DNA from: Oscillospiraceae bacterium
GTDB lineage: Bacteria; Bacillota; Clostridia; Oscillospirales; Ruminococcaceae
Direction: 5' to 3'
Length of the DNA: 64,000 nucleotides
Assembly: GCA_017432285.1 (NCBI GenBank)
Contig: JAFRJM010000019.1
Span: forward strand, 18,291-82,290
Positions 17,573 to 26,971 of this stretch are shown here, in pieces. The notes beneath the pieces are model-generated. The model saw nothing but the letters and a program-made list of their open reading frames with translations, did no database searches and was not told where the DNA came from. Position numbers and translations under genes: made by a program. Numbering within the stretch: the stretch's first letter is position 1; every line of letters begins with the position of its first letter.

Positions 17573-19081
17573 TTATTTTGTTACTTTTTCAATATTCAGA
17601 TCGAGCAGGAACTGATCCTTCTCGCTTGACGGATCTTTTTCGACTGAGATCTCGTCATAGAATCGGATGGAATATGGGGTCTCCGTAGTGTATGCCGGCC
17701 AGGTCGGCATCGGTGTGCCGTCCTTGTCCAGACCGTTGGGATCGCCTGTTTTTGCAAAGTTAGTCCAGTAATTGCACATCTTGCGGGAGAGATCGAAATG
17801 ATGTCCGTCAAGAGGTCTCCAGCATTTCATAAGAGTCTCAAACTGGAACCACAGGTCACAGGAGTGGAATGCTCCGGCATCATCACCGGGGATAGTCGGG
17901 CCAAAGACGTAGCTGAAGAATTTCCGGCCCTGTTCGGCTGCAAAGTGATACATCATCTGGTTTCCGAGCCACATCTGATGTACTGTGGCATTTTCGCGGT
18001 AATCACCCGGCATAGCTTTCACTATGGCGCGGTACTCATCCGCTTTGTCACCGAATTCCTTATCAATATATGCATCAACAGATGCGTCATCGTTTCCCGG
18101 TATCTCGACCAGGAACTCGTCCTTTGTGTTGCCTATCATGAAAGCATCAGCATGATAGTCACCGTCGATGACAGACTGGTCGAGTGTTTTTGTCAGGAAT
18201 TTACCGTCGATGGTAGCGCCCCAGAATGTATAGCTCTCATTGAATTTGGTCTCGATATACTGGGCATCCAGTTTTCTGGCTTCAGCAAGGTTGCTGACAC
18301 CGAGTTTCTTGAAGAACTCCACACCGCGCTGTTCCATTGTTTCCAGACTGTCCTGAGGCATTCCATGGACGGTGGGAACAACAGGGTTCATTCCGCCGAT
18401 AGACTCGATAATGCCTTTCTGGAAGAGGCCTACGGTCTTTGGGGAGCACATCTGTGCAAGAATGCTCATTCCGCCTGCTGATTGTCCAAAGATAGTGATG
18501 TTTTCCGGATCACCGCCGAAATGGGAAATGTTCCTCTTTACCCATGCGATACCGAAAGCCTGGTCCTGGAAAGCAAAGTTCGCAGGTGCTTCAGGGCTTT
18601 CTGCAGTGATCTCCGGATGGCATAACAGTCCGAACACATTTACGCGGTATCCGATAGAGACGAGAATGACACCGCGTGAAGCGATACGCTCACCGTCAAA
18701 TTCCATCTCCTGGGGATAGCCCTGTTGCAGGCCGCCGCCGAAGATCCATACCATTACGGGCAGTTTCTCGTCTGTGGATTTGGCAGGTGTCCAGATATTA
18801 GCTCTGAGGCAGTCTTCGCCCATTGGAATGTCGGGATCCACATGCCACTCTTTAGCGTAGAATCCGCCATGGCTTATACCGGGGGTACGCTGGATCGGGA
18901 TAGGGCCGAATTCAGAGCAGTCTCTTGTCCCTTCCCAGTCCTTTGCGGGCTGGGGAGGGCGCCAGCGGTTCTCGCCGGCTGTGGTGTCTGCAAAAGGAAT
19001 ACCTTTATATACTGTTATTCTTGCATCTGTTCCGACAACGCCGCGAACACGGCCGTTTTCGGTAATGGTCTCGCGCAGCAT
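17573..19081 (-). CDS. Type-B carboxylesterase Est6
   Basis: 502 residues. Motifs GQSAGGMSILAQM, GNTKDEFLVEIPG, GAFHSCDLWFQF are complete. Very close to Est7 along the whole length (same GMNPVVPTVxGMPQDxLETM segment and the same last residues FLLxLNIxKVT), so this pair is the most recent full-length duplication. The gap to Est7 is 19 bases. The serine-to-cysteine change beside the catalytic histidine (FHSCD) is shared by Est6 to Est9. Confidence 0.92.
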   Translation of the reverse strand: MLRETITENGRVRGVVGTDARITVYKGIPFADTTAGENRWRPPQPAKDWEGTRDCSEFGPIPIQRTPGISHGGFYAKEWHVDPDIPMGEDCLRANIWTPAKSTDEKLPVMVWIFGGGLQQGYPQEMEFDGERIASRGVILVSIGYRVNVFGLLCHPEITAESPEAPANFAFQDQAFGIAWVKRNISHFGGDPENITIFGQSAGGMSILAQMCSPKTVGLFQKGIIESIGGMNPVVPTVHGMPQDSLETMEQRGVEFFKKLGVSNLAEARKLDAQYIETKFNESYTFWGATIDGKFLTKTLDQSVIDGDYHADAFMIGNTKDEFLVEIPGNDDASVDAYIDKEFGDKADEYRAIVKAMPGDYRENATVHQMWLGNQMMYHFAAEQGRKFFSYVFGPTIPGDDAGAFHSCDLWFQFETLMKCWRPLDGHHFDLSRKMCNYWTNFAKTGDPNGLDKDGTPMPTWPAYTTETPYSIRFYDEISVEKDPSSEKDQFLLDLNIEKVTK

Positions 19082-19100
19082 GGAAATTATCTCCTTAATA

Positions 19101-20609
19101 TTAGCCAGTAACTTTGTTTATGTTCAGATTGAGCAGGAACTGATCCTTCTCGCTTGACGGATCCTTTTCCATGAAGATCTCATCATAGAAACGGATTGAG
19201 CACGGGGCCTCCTCTGTATAAGGAGTCCATGTCGGCATCGGTGTGCCGTCCTTGTCGTTTCCGTTAGGATCGCCTGTCTTAGCAAAGTTTGTCCAGTAGT
19301 TGCACATCTTGCGGGAGAGATCGAAATGATGTCCGTCAAACGGTCTCCAGCATTTCATGAGTGTCTCGAACTGGAACCACAGGTCGCAGGAATGGAATGA
19401 TCCTGCATCGTCTCCGGGGATAGTCGGTCCGAAGACATAGCTGTAGAATTTGCGTCCCTGTTTCGCAGCAAAGTGATACATCATCTGGTTTCCAAGCCAC
19501 ATCTGATGGACTGTGGCATTTGTGCGGTAGTCACCGGGCATGGCTTTCACTATGGCGCGGTACTCATCCGCTTTGTCACCGAATTCCTTATCTATATATG
19601 CATCAACTGCTGCATCGTCATCACCGGGGATGTTTACCACGAACTCGTCCTTGGTATTGCCGATCATGAAGGCATCTGCATGATAATCGCCGTCGATGAC
19701 TGACTGGTCAAGAGTCTTTGTCAGGAACTTGCCATCGATGGTGGCACCCCAGAAGTTATAGCCTTCATTGAATTTGTCTTCGATGTACTGTGCGTCAAGT
19801 TTTCTGGCTTCAGCAAGGCTGCTGACACCGAGCTTCTTGAAGAATTCGACACCGCGCTGCTCCATAGTCTCCAGTGTATCCTGAGGCATACCCATTACTG
19901 TAGGGACAACAGGGTTCATTCCGCCGATGGATTCAATGATACCTTTCTGGAACAGGCCCTTTGTTTTGGGAGAGCACATCTGCGCCAGAACGCTCATGCC
20001 GCCTGCAGACTGTCCGAAGATCGTGATGTTCTCCGGGTCTCCGCCGAAGTTAGCGATATTTCTCTTTACCCATGCGATACCTGCAGCCTGATCCTGGAAT
20101 GCGAAGTTGGCGGGTGCTTCAGGGTTCTCAGCTGTGATCTCAGGGTGGCAGAGCAATCCGAATACATTTACACGGTATCCGATAGAGACAAGCACTACTC
20201 CTCTGGAGGCGATGCGCTCGCCGTCAAATTCCATCTCGTGAGGGTAGCCTTCCTGCAGTCCGCCGCCGAAGATCCATACCATTACGGGCAGTTTCTCATC
20301 TGCGGATTTGGCAGGTGTCCATACGTTGGCTCTGAGGCTGTCTTCGCCCATGGGGACTTCCGGATCCACATGCCATTCTTTTGAGTAGAAAGCATTGGGG
20401 TCTCTTCCCGGAACACGCTGCATTGAGATAGGACCGAATTCGGAGCAGTCCCTTACACCTTCCCAGTCCTTAGCGGGCTGCGGAGGACGCCAACGGTTCT
20501 CGCCGGCTGTAGTGTCTGCGAAGGGGATGCCTTTGTAAACAGTGATCCTTGCGTCTGTAGCCACTACACCGCGAACACGTCCGTTCTCAGTAAAAGTTTC
20601 TCTTAACAT
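19101..20609 (-). CDS. Type-B carboxylesterase Est7
   Basis: 502 residues. Nucleophile GQSAGGMSVLAQM, acid GNTKDEFVVNIPG, histidine GSFHSCDLWFQF. Near-identical twin of Est6; the visible differences are spread over the chain, not clustered in the pocket, which argues for dosage or slow drift rather than new specificity. Ribosome site AGGAGAAAC directly before the ATG. Gap of 36 bases after Est8. Confidence 0.92.
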   Translation of the reverse strand: MLRETFTENGRVRGVVATDARITVYKGIPFADTTAGENRWRPPQPAKDWEGVRDCSEFGPISMQRVPGRDPNAFYSKEWHVDPEVPMGEDSLRANVWTPAKSADEKLPVMVWIFGGGLQEGYPHEMEFDGERIASRGVVLVSIGYRVNVFGLLCHPEITAENPEAPANFAFQDQAAGIAWVKRNIANFGGDPENITIFGQSAGGMSVLAQMCSPKTKGLFQKGIIESIGGMNPVVPTVMGMPQDTLETMEQRGVEFFKKLGVSSLAEARKLDAQYIEDKFNEGYNFWGATIDGKFLTKTLDQSVIDGDYHADAFMIGNTKDEFVVNIPGDDDAAVDAYIDKEFGDKADEYRAIVKAMPGDYRTNATVHQMWLGNQMMYHFAAKQGRKFYSYVFGPTIPGDDAGSFHSCDLWFQFETLMKCWRPFDGHHFDLSRKMCNYWTNFAKTGDPNGNDKDGTPMPTWTPYTEEAPCSIRFYDEIFMEKDPSSEKDQFLLNLNINKVTG

Positions 20610-20645
20610 GATCGTTTCTCCTGTTCTATTTGCTGTATATATTTG

Positions 20646-22169
20646 TTATTTCAGACCGTAGTATTTAAGGTTCGCATCCAAAACGTAGCGAATGACCGGA
20701 TCCATGTATTCTTCCTGTTTGACTTCATCGCCAAATTCGATTGCGCGTCCGGTCTCTATATAAGGTCTCCACTCAGGCATTGGTGTGCCGTCCGCATCAT
20801 TGCCGTTCGGGTTGCCGGTGCGTGCGAAGTTAGAGAAGTAGTTGCACATCTTTCTTGCAAGGTCATAGTGGTGTCCGTCGAACGGCCTCCAGCATGCCGC
20901 CAGAGTCTCAAAAGCGAACCACAGATCGCAGGAGTGGAATGCGCCGACTCCGTCTCCCGGGATATACGGGTCAAACAGGCTGAAATAGACCTTATGGCCG
21001 TACTTGGTCAGGATCTCTGCGGTAAGCCTGTTGGATGCGTGCATGGATGAGAAGTTTGCTGCACGGAGCAGATCCTCTCTGCTGTCGTTCCCGGCTTTAT
21101 ATTTTGAGACTTTGATATAGCCGTCTGCATAATCGCCGAATTCTCTCTTTGCCCATTCCTCGAAAGGCTCTCTCGGATCGACAGGGAACTCATCGCGTGT
21201 GCAGGTAACCATGACGTCCACATCGTTGACCTCATTGGCTGCCAGTGCGCGGCCGGGTCCTTTTACACAGAATATCCCGTCTACGAGACCGGTCATGAAT
21301 TTGAAGGTCTCTGCGCGGAACTTGACCTGTTTGTCGTTGATATAGTCTGCGTCCAGTTTTCTGGCTTCCTCGATGCTGCTGACTCCGAGATAATCAAGGA
21401 ATGCCTTACCGAGCTCTTCTCCGTAAGCCAGATCATGTGTCTCGGTATCGAAAACACCTTTCGGGATGCGGGAAGCGTTGAACCCCGAAGACATTGTGAT
21501 CGCTCTCCTGCAGAGACCGACAGTCATAGGGGAGGTGATGAGGAAAAGGGTAGCGTCAGCACCGCCGGACTGTCCGAAGATGGTGACATTGTCCGGATCG
21601 CCGCCGAAGTTGGCGATATTCCTCTTGATCCACTTCATTGCAGCTACGCAGTCGAGAAGGCCGAAGTTGCATGGATCGCCGGGCTGTGCTTCCGTCAGAC
21701 CTTTGTGTGCCATGAAGGCAAACACATTCAGACGGTATGTAATTGAGACAAGAACTATTCCGCGTTTTGCGAAGTTCTCTCCGTTGAATTCCTGTTCGTG
21801 GCCATAGCCTTCCTGCATTCCGCCTCCGTGGATCCACATCATGACGGGAAGCTTCTCGTCGGTGGAATTTGCAGGGGTCCAGACGTTCAGGTAAAGGCAG
21901 TCCTCACTCATGGGGATCTCCGGATCCACATGCCATTCTTTTGAATAGAAAGCGTTGGGGTCGGTTCCGGGTCTGTTCTGCATTGCTATCGGGCCGTAAT
22001 CATAACATTCACGTACGCCATCCCAGTTTGCAGCGGGCTGGGGAGCACGCCAGCGGAGATCTCCTACAGGCGGTGCGGCATACGGGATTCCTTTATAAAC
22101 AGTGATACGTGCATTGACTCCCGCGACACCGCGGACACGTCCGTTCTCTGTAAAAGTCTCACGCAGCAT
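20646..22169 (-). CDS. Type-B carboxylesterase Est8 (GQSGG subgroup)
   Basis: 507 residues. The nucleophile elbow is GQSGGADATLFL, the acid motif TCTRDEFPVDP, the histidine GAFHSCDLWFAFETLAACW. Partner of Est4 in the MWIHGGGMQEGYGHE subgroup, but its first 16 residues (MLRETFTENGRVRGVA) are those of Est7, directly downstream. That mix suggests recombination between neighbours. 99 bases separate it from Est9, the longest gap in the array, and this gap holds a 10-bp hairpin. Confidence 0.92.
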   Translation of the reverse strand: MLRETFTENGRVRGVAGVNARITVYKGIPYAAPPVGDLRWRAPQPAANWDGVRECYDYGPIAMQNRPGTDPNAFYSKEWHVDPEIPMSEDCLYLNVWTPANSTDEKLPVMMWIHGGGMQEGYGHEQEFNGENFAKRGIVLVSITYRLNVFAFMAHKGLTEAQPGDPCNFGLLDCVAAMKWIKRNIANFGGDPDNVTIFGQSGGADATLFLITSPMTVGLCRRAITMSSGFNASRIPKGVFDTETHDLAYGEELGKAFLDYLGVSSIEEARKLDADYINDKQVKFRAETFKFMTGLVDGIFCVKGPGRALAANEVNDVDVMVTCTRDEFPVDPREPFEEWAKREFGDYADGYIKVSKYKAGNDSREDLLRAANFSSMHASNRLTAEILTKYGHKVYFSLFDPYIPGDGVGAFHSCDLWFAFETLAACWRPFDGHHYDLARKMCNYFSNFARTGNPNGNDADGTPMPEWRPYIETGRAIEFGDEVKQEEYMDPVIRYVLDANLKYYGLK

Positions 22170-22230
22170 GACATATTCTCCTTGTTATTTTTTGTTGATG
22201 TTTCAATACTTCTTGTATGAAAAGTTGCCA

Positions 22231-22259
22231 ATAGCGGCTGATATGGAACCAGCCGCTAT
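22231..22259. other. Intercistronic hairpin between Est9 and Est8
   Basis: Perfect 10-bp arms ATAGCGGCTG (22231-22240) and CAGCCGCTAT (22250-22259) with a 9-base loop, 10 bases beyond the Est9 stop. There is no strong U-run on the minus strand, so it may protect the upstream mRNA segment or cause partial termination, lowering expression of Est8 to Est1. Confidence 0.65.
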
Positions 22260-22268
22260 CTGTTCGTT

Positions 22269-23807
22269 TTAAAGGTTTGCTTTGATTAGAAGTTCTGTCT
22301 TGGGATCGACAGGATCATGTTTGACATAGAGCTCATCGACAAATTCAATCTGGCAGGGATCTGCTTCAGTGTAAGGATCCCACTCCGGCATCGGCGTGCC
22401 GTCCTTGTCATTTCCGTTAGGATCGCCTGTCTTTGCAAAGTTGGTCCAGTAGTTGCACATCTTTCTTGCGAGGTCAAAGTGATGGCCATCAAAAGGTCTC
22501 CAGCATTTCATGAGAGTCTCAAATTCGAACCAGAGGTCGCAGGAATGGAATGCGCCTGCGTTGTCACCCGGGATGGTCGGGCCGAAATGATACAGATATG
22601 TCTTCTGTCCGGCTTTTTCTCTCTGACGCGCAAGTACATAGAGGCTGAAGCAGCTGATGAACACTGTTGCCTCATGAGCAACGGTTGTTCCTTTCTCTGC
22701 TGCAGCTTTGCGGCAAACATCAAGATATTCGTCAGCGTACTCACCGAATTCGCTGCGGATCCATGCTTCTGTCTCTTCATCTGATGCGAATGCATCCGGA
22801 GGAGCCATAGGATGCTTCTGACCGGGGCCTCTGTAGAATCCCTCATTGGTGTTGTAACCCGTCATGATCGGGATCGGAAGCATACGTCCTTCACGTGCTG
22901 TTACCGTATAGTCTTCTGTTACATAATTGCCGTCGTCAACGACACGGAGCCAGAGATTGGACTCGAGGAATTTATCTTCAATGTATTTTGCATCGAGTTT
23001 TCTTGCTTCAGCGAGTGAGTTCACGCCGAGTGACTTGAAGAATTCCACGCCGATCTTTTCAGCTTCTTCAAGGGTGCCTACGCCGCCCATAAATGATTTA
23101 GGATATTTCGTGCCGGTTCCGCCGAATGACTGCGGGATAGCTTTCTGGAACAGGCCTTTATTCTGCGGAGCTGCGAGGTGGTGCATAACTGCCACACCGC
23201 CGGCAGACTGGCCAAATACTGTGATGTTCTCAGGGTCACCGCCGAAGTTGGCGATGTTTCTTTTTACCCATTCGATACCGAAACGCTGGTCAAGAAGTCC
23301 GTAGTTAGCTGGCTGATCGGGATTCTCTGCTGTGATTTCGGGGTGGCAGAGGAAGCCGAAGCAGTTGAGACGGTAACCGAGGGAAACGAGGATGACGCCT
23401 CTGGATGCGAAGCGCTCGCCGTCAAACTCCTGCTCATGTGGATATCCTTCGCGGAATCCGCCGCCGAAGATCCATACCATTACAGGGAGCTTGTCCTCAG
23501 TTGTTTTGGCAGGTGTCCAGATGTTGGCCCTGAGGCTGTCCTCGCCCATGGGAACTTCCGGATCCACGTGCCACTCTTTTGCATAGAATGCCTCAGGATC
23601 TTTTCCGGGGATGTCCTGCATGGAGATCGGTCCGAATTCGGAGCAGTCTCTCACACCTTCCCAGTCCTTTGCGGGCTGCGGGGGACGCCAGCGGTTCTCG
23701 CCGGACGTATCGGCTGCAAATGGAATGCCTTTGTAGACTGTGATGCGCGCATCGGTTCCTACGACACCGCGTACGCGGCCGTTCTCAGTTCTGGTTTCTC
23801 TTAGCAT
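22269..23807 (-). CDS. Type-B carboxylesterase Est9
   Basis: 512 residues. Motifs: GQSAGGVAVMHHL, TGYNTNEGFYRGP (acid motif nearer the classical TxxEG form), GAFHSCDLWFEF. The N-terminal 60 residues match Est3 (MLRETRTENGRVRGVVGTDA), while residues 225-370 are unique, with an EDYTVTAREGRMLPIPI stretch and a loop GQKHPMAPPDAFASD. A different pocket is therefore likely. Starts 18 bases after the Est10 stop. Confidence 0.92.
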   Translation of the reverse strand: MLRETRTENGRVRGVVGTDARITVYKGIPFAADTSGENRWRPPQPAKDWEGVRDCSEFGPISMQDIPGKDPEAFYAKEWHVDPEVPMGEDSLRANIWTPAKTTEDKLPVMVWIFGGGFREGYPHEQEFDGERFASRGVILVSLGYRLNCFGFLCHPEITAENPDQPANYGLLDQRFGIEWVKRNIANFGGDPENITVFGQSAGGVAVMHHLAAPQNKGLFQKAIPQSFGGTGTKYPKSFMGGVGTLEEAEKIGVEFFKSLGVNSLAEARKLDAKYIEDKFLESNLWLRVVDDGNYVTEDYTVTAREGRMLPIPIMTGYNTNEGFYRGPGQKHPMAPPDAFASDEETEAWIRSEFGEYADEYLDVCRKAAAEKGTTVAHEATVFISCFSLYVLARQREKAGQKTYLYHFGPTIPGDNAGAFHSCDLWFEFETLMKCWRPFDGHHFDLARKMCNYWTNFAKTGDPNGNDKDGTPMPEWDPYTEADPCQIEFVDELYVKHDPVDPKTELLIKANL

Positions 23808-23825
23808 ATTAATATCCTTCTTTCC

Positions 23826-25373
23826 TTAGTCTTTATTGAAATAAGGGTCATAGTTGATCTTAACGATGAATTCTGTAACTTCATCCGGACCAGACTCGGA
23901 TAGAGCGACTTCATCGAAGAAGTTCATGTTGCGGTGTCCGTCCTTGTATTCAGGCCAGTAGGGGAGATCTGTTCCATCGTTGTCTTTTCCGTTGGGGTTG
24001 CCGGTCTTAATGAAGTTGCTCCAGTAGTTGCACATCTTGCGGGCAACATCATAGTGATGTCCATCAAATGGTCTCCAGCTGTTGGCGAGGGTCTCGAATG
24101 AGAACCACAGGTCGCTTGAGTGGAATGAACCCGCATCGTCACCGGGCATCGTCGGGTTAAACTCATAGGTGTACACAGGTCTGCCCTGAGCCTCGAACAG
24201 TTTTCCGATCATATAGTTCGAAGTTCTGTTGATGTTGATCATAGCAGCTTTGCGCACTGCCTCAACATCGGTGGTTCCAGCTTGTTTTATAGCTGTATCG
24301 ATGTATTCTTTTCCGTGGCCGTTCAGCTTTTTGTCGCCCCATTCGACCATCTCTTCAAGGGTATCTCCCTCCGGATAGAAATTGACCTCGTCTGAAGTGT
24401 ATCCGGTGAGGAAGGGGACTCTGTGAGTCTCATCGTTGATAAGATAATCTGTAGGATCCTTGGGCAGGAACTTGCCGTCCACACACTGTACGAAGCGATG
24501 GAAGGTCTTTTCCATATATTCGACGAACTTGTCGCGGATGAAGAATGCATCCAGTTTGCGTGCTTCTGCGATAGTATCGCACCCAAGATACTCTTTCAGG
24601 AAAGCGGCACCCTGTTTTTCACACGATTCAAGAGAACGGTAAGGCCCGAAGAAGCAGGGAGGATATACTGCCGGGAAGCAGCCCCCTGAACTGGACTGAA
24701 CGGTAGCTCTCTGGAACAGGCCTTCTGTTGTAGGAGATGCCATCATTGCCATTACCTGCAGGCCGCCTGCAGACTGGCCACCTATAGTGATGTTTTCCGG
24801 GTCGCCGCCGAAATTGGCTATATTTCGTTTGATCCATTCAAGTCCGGCTTTCACATCAAGATAACCGAAGTTAGCAGGAGCATCAGGCTGGTCTCTTGTA
24901 AGGTCCGGGTGAGCTAAGAATCCGAACACGTTGACACGGTATGCGATGGATACGACAACTATGCCTCTGGAAGCCATGTGTTCACCGTCAAACTCCATCT
25001 CATGTGAATAACCTTCTGTAAGACCGCCGCCGAATATCCACGCATAAACCGGCAGTTTGTCATCGGTGCTGTTTGCGGGTGTCCAGATATTGAGTGCAAG
25101 GCTGTCTTCGCTCATGGCGATCTCAGGCTCTACATGCCACTCCTTTGAATAGAAGGCATCACGATCCTCACCGGGTGTCTTCTGCATGGTGATGGGCGGA
25201 AATACATAGCAGTCCCTTACACCTTCCCACGGCTCTACCGGCTGTGGTGCGCGCCAGCGGTTTTCACCGGATGTGTCAGCTGCGAAAGGGATGCCTTTAT
25301 ACACTGTGATTCTTGCGTTGTTGCCGGCTACTCCGCGAACGAGACCGGACTCAGTTTTTGTCATTCTAAGCAT
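23826..25373 (-). CDS. Type-B carboxylesterase Est10, first gene of the array
   Basis: 515 residues. Motifs: GGQSAGGLQVMAM, TGYTSDEVNFYPEG, GSFHSSDLWFSFETLANSW. The most divergent member of the minus-strand set; its N-terminus (MLRMTKTESGLVRGVAGNNA) is between the two main types and it has YAWIFGGGLTEGYSHE at the oxyanion hole. As first gene it has its own promoter about 40-70 bases upstream and a GGAGGGT ribosome site. All downstream esterases probably depend on this promoter. Confidence 0.93.
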   Translation of the reverse strand: MLRMTKTESGLVRGVAGNNARITVYKGIPFAADTSGENRWRAPQPVEPWEGVRDCYVFPPITMQKTPGEDRDAFYSKEWHVEPEIAMSEDSLALNIWTPANSTDDKLPVYAWIFGGGLTEGYSHEMEFDGEHMASRGIVVVSIAYRVNVFGFLAHPDLTRDQPDAPANFGYLDVKAGLEWIKRNIANFGGDPENITIGGQSAGGLQVMAMMASPTTEGLFQRATVQSSSGGCFPAVYPPCFFGPYRSLESCEKQGAAFLKEYLGCDTIAEARKLDAFFIRDKFVEYMEKTFHRFVQCVDGKFLPKDPTDYLINDETHRVPFLTGYTSDEVNFYPEGDTLEEMVEWGDKKLNGHGKEYIDTAIKQAGTTDVEAVRKAAMININRTSNYMIGKLFEAQGRPVYTYEFNPTMPGDDAGSFHSSDLWFSFETLANSWRPFDGHHYDVARKMCNYWSNFIKTGNPNGKDNDGTDLPYWPEYKDGHRNMNFFDEVALSESGPDEVTEFIVKINYDPYFNKD

Positions 25374-25411
25374 AAAAAAGACCCTCCTACTCCATTCTGT
25401 AAGTTGTCTAA

Positions 25412-25441
25412 ATCATACCACTTGTTAAGTAGTTAAATCAA
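25412..25441 (-). promoter_or_regulatory. Promoter of the ten-gene esterase array
   Basis: Minus strand: TTGATT (25441-25436), 18-base spacer, TATGAT (25417-25412), 39 bases before the Est10 start codon. The spacer contains TGTTAAGTAGTTAA when read on the plus strand (25423-25436), a degenerate relative of the two dyads at 28223-28277. Regulatory meaning is speculative. Confidence 0.55.
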
Positions 25442-25507
25442 TAAAACATACAACTTTTCTTTAAAATATATGGATATGAACAATACAAATCTGGGTTATT
25501 TGGCACA

Positions 25508-25528
25508 TTGTACAAATAAGTTGTACAA
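25508..25528. promoter_or_regulatory. Pair of TTGTACAA boxes upstream of the MFS gene (probable AraR operator)
   Basis: Two perfect TTGTACAA palindromes at 25508-25515 and 25521-25528, centres 13 bases apart. The same octamer occurs before araR and before Est11. AraR of Bacillus binds TTGTxCGTACAA-type palindromes, so AraR is the natural candidate. The site lies between the divergent Est10 and MFS genes and could act on both. Confidence 0.65.
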
Positions 25529-25617
25529 AAATGTATGGAAATATGTACGCAACAGGGTTTACAATCCGCAAGGGTATCAGTTATCATTGTAAAGTAGGCC
25601 AGAAGGGAGGTAGCGCT

Positions 25618-26820
25618 ATGGCAGAGAATAGAGCGGAAAACACCGAATTAGCTCAGGAAAAAGTATGGACGATACCTTTCTTAATGGTCTTTTTGAACAG
25701 TATGGTGGTCAGCAGCACACAGTGGGCTGTAGCTCCGATGATGAGCTCCTACTGCATCGATCTTGGTGCGACACTGAAAACAGCATCATTTGTTTCGACC
25801 CTTATGTCGATGACTGCGATGTTCCTTCGCCCGATATCCGGATATGTTGTTGACAGGATGAACCGCAAAAAGCTTCTGACGATCACTACTGCTGTCAACG
25901 TGGTACTCGCCATCATGCACACCTTTGCCAACAATATTCCTTTCCTGGCAGTGTGCCGTGTCCTGCAGGGCGTGACATTCGCCTTTTCAGGAGTAGCGTC
26001 TATGGCTTTAAGTACGTCAGTGGTTCCAACTTCGAGGCTCGGAGAGGGAATGGGATGGATGGCTCTTGCAAATGTCATCTCCCAGTCATTAGGCCCTTCT
26101 ATCGGAACGTTCCTTATTGAGAAATTCGGATATTCAGCATGTTTCGTGTTCTGTGCTTTTGCTAGCGCGCTTTCATTGTTCATTCTTAGGTTCATTCCAT
26201 ATACTTATGAACCTAGTACGACAGAGCGAAAGAAGTTCCACATCACAGATCTTATTTCACTTTATATCGTGCCTTACTCAGTGATCATGGGATTGTTCAG
26301 CAGCTGCAATGGTCTTGATAACACATTCCTCGCACTCTTGGGCAAAGAGAGGGGAATCACAGGATTTGCGTTGTTCTTTACTGCTTACTCCATCGTTATG
26401 TTCGTTTGCCGACCGATAGCAGGAAAACTGCTTGACCGCTACGGACTGGATTACACGATATATCCTGCTCTGATGCTTACTGCTGCATCTGCATGTCTGA
26501 CTGGCTCTGCGTATTCAATGGCAGCGATCCTGATCGCTGGAGCTCTTAAAGGAATCGGTCAGTCTGCCGGTTCTCCGGGTATTCAGGCAACATGTCTGAA
26601 GAAACTTGGAAAAGAGAGGGCGGGCATTATCAGCAGCACATGTTATATATTCCAGGATATCGGAAACTCTATCGCTCCGATAATTGGAGGATTTGTTGCT
26701 GAGCGCTGGGGATATACGACAATGTTCTGGGGTTACGGTATCATCCTTGTGGTATGCGGAAGCCTGATCTACAGGATCAAGTCCCAGTATGATAAGACGC
26801 ACCCGTACGTAGAAAATTGA
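25618..26820 (+). CDS. Major facilitator superfamily transporter
   Basis: 400 residues from the ATG at 25618, chosen because GGGAGG lies six bases before it; longer in-frame starts have no such site and would cover the operator boxes. Twelve hydrophobic segments are evident. The MFS loop 2-3 motif appears as GYVVDRMNRKKLL (near residues 78-90), and its second-half counterpart as GKLLDRYGLDY. No substrate can be read from sequence. Its position, divergent from the esterase array and beside araR, suggests uptake of the ester substrate or export of released acids. Confidence 0.85.
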   Translation: MAENRAENTELAQEKVWTIPFLMVFLNSMVVSSTQWAVAPMMSSYCIDLGATLKTASFVSTLMSMTAMFLRPISGYVVDRMNRKKLLTITTAVNVVLAIMHTFANNIPFLAVCRVLQGVTFAFSGVASMALSTSVVPTSRLGEGMGWMALANVISQSLGPSIGTFLIEKFGYSACFVFCAFASALSLFILRFIPYTYEPSTTERKKFHITDLISLYIVPYSVIMGLFSSCNGLDNTFLALLGKERGITGFALFFTAYSIVMFVCRPIAGKLLDRYGLDYTIYPALMLTAASACLTGSAYSMAAILIAGALKGIGQSAGSPGIQATCLKKLGKERAGIISSTCYIFQDIGNSIAPIIGGFVAERWGYTTMFWGYGIILVVCGSLIYRIKSQYDKTHPYVEN

Positions 26821-26867
26821 CACATATACTTTTTTCATATAACCTCCTATTCCTCATTAGGCAAGCA

Positions 26868-26886
26868 CCGCGATATGTGATCGCGG
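26868..26886 (+). terminator. Terminator after the MFS gene
   Basis: CCGCGAT (26868-26874), loop ATGTG, ATCGCGG (26880-26886), followed by a T-rich stretch (CGTTTGTCTTTTC). Located 48 bases past the MFS stop. Confidence 0.7.
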
Positions 26887-26917
26887 CGTTTGTCTTTTCA
26901 GGAGAAAAATACACAAA

Positions 26918-26940
26918 AAGCCATCCGCAAAGGATGGCTT
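26918..26940. terminator. Terminator at the end of araR
   Basis: AAGCCATCC (26918-26926), loop GCAAA, GGATGGCTT (26932-26940). On the minus strand it is followed by TTTTTGTG, a good U-run, 32 bases past the araR stop. It may also back up the MFS terminator on the other strand. Confidence 0.8.
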
Positions 26941-26971
26941 TATTTATTGATGTTTTTGCCAAAAATGTGGG

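Noticed and set aside
9684-25373. Regularly spaced repeated DNA in the array region, considered as a CRISPR or satellite repeat
   Set aside because: The repeat unit is about 1.5 kb and each unit is a full esterase gene; there are no short direct repeats with unique spacers.
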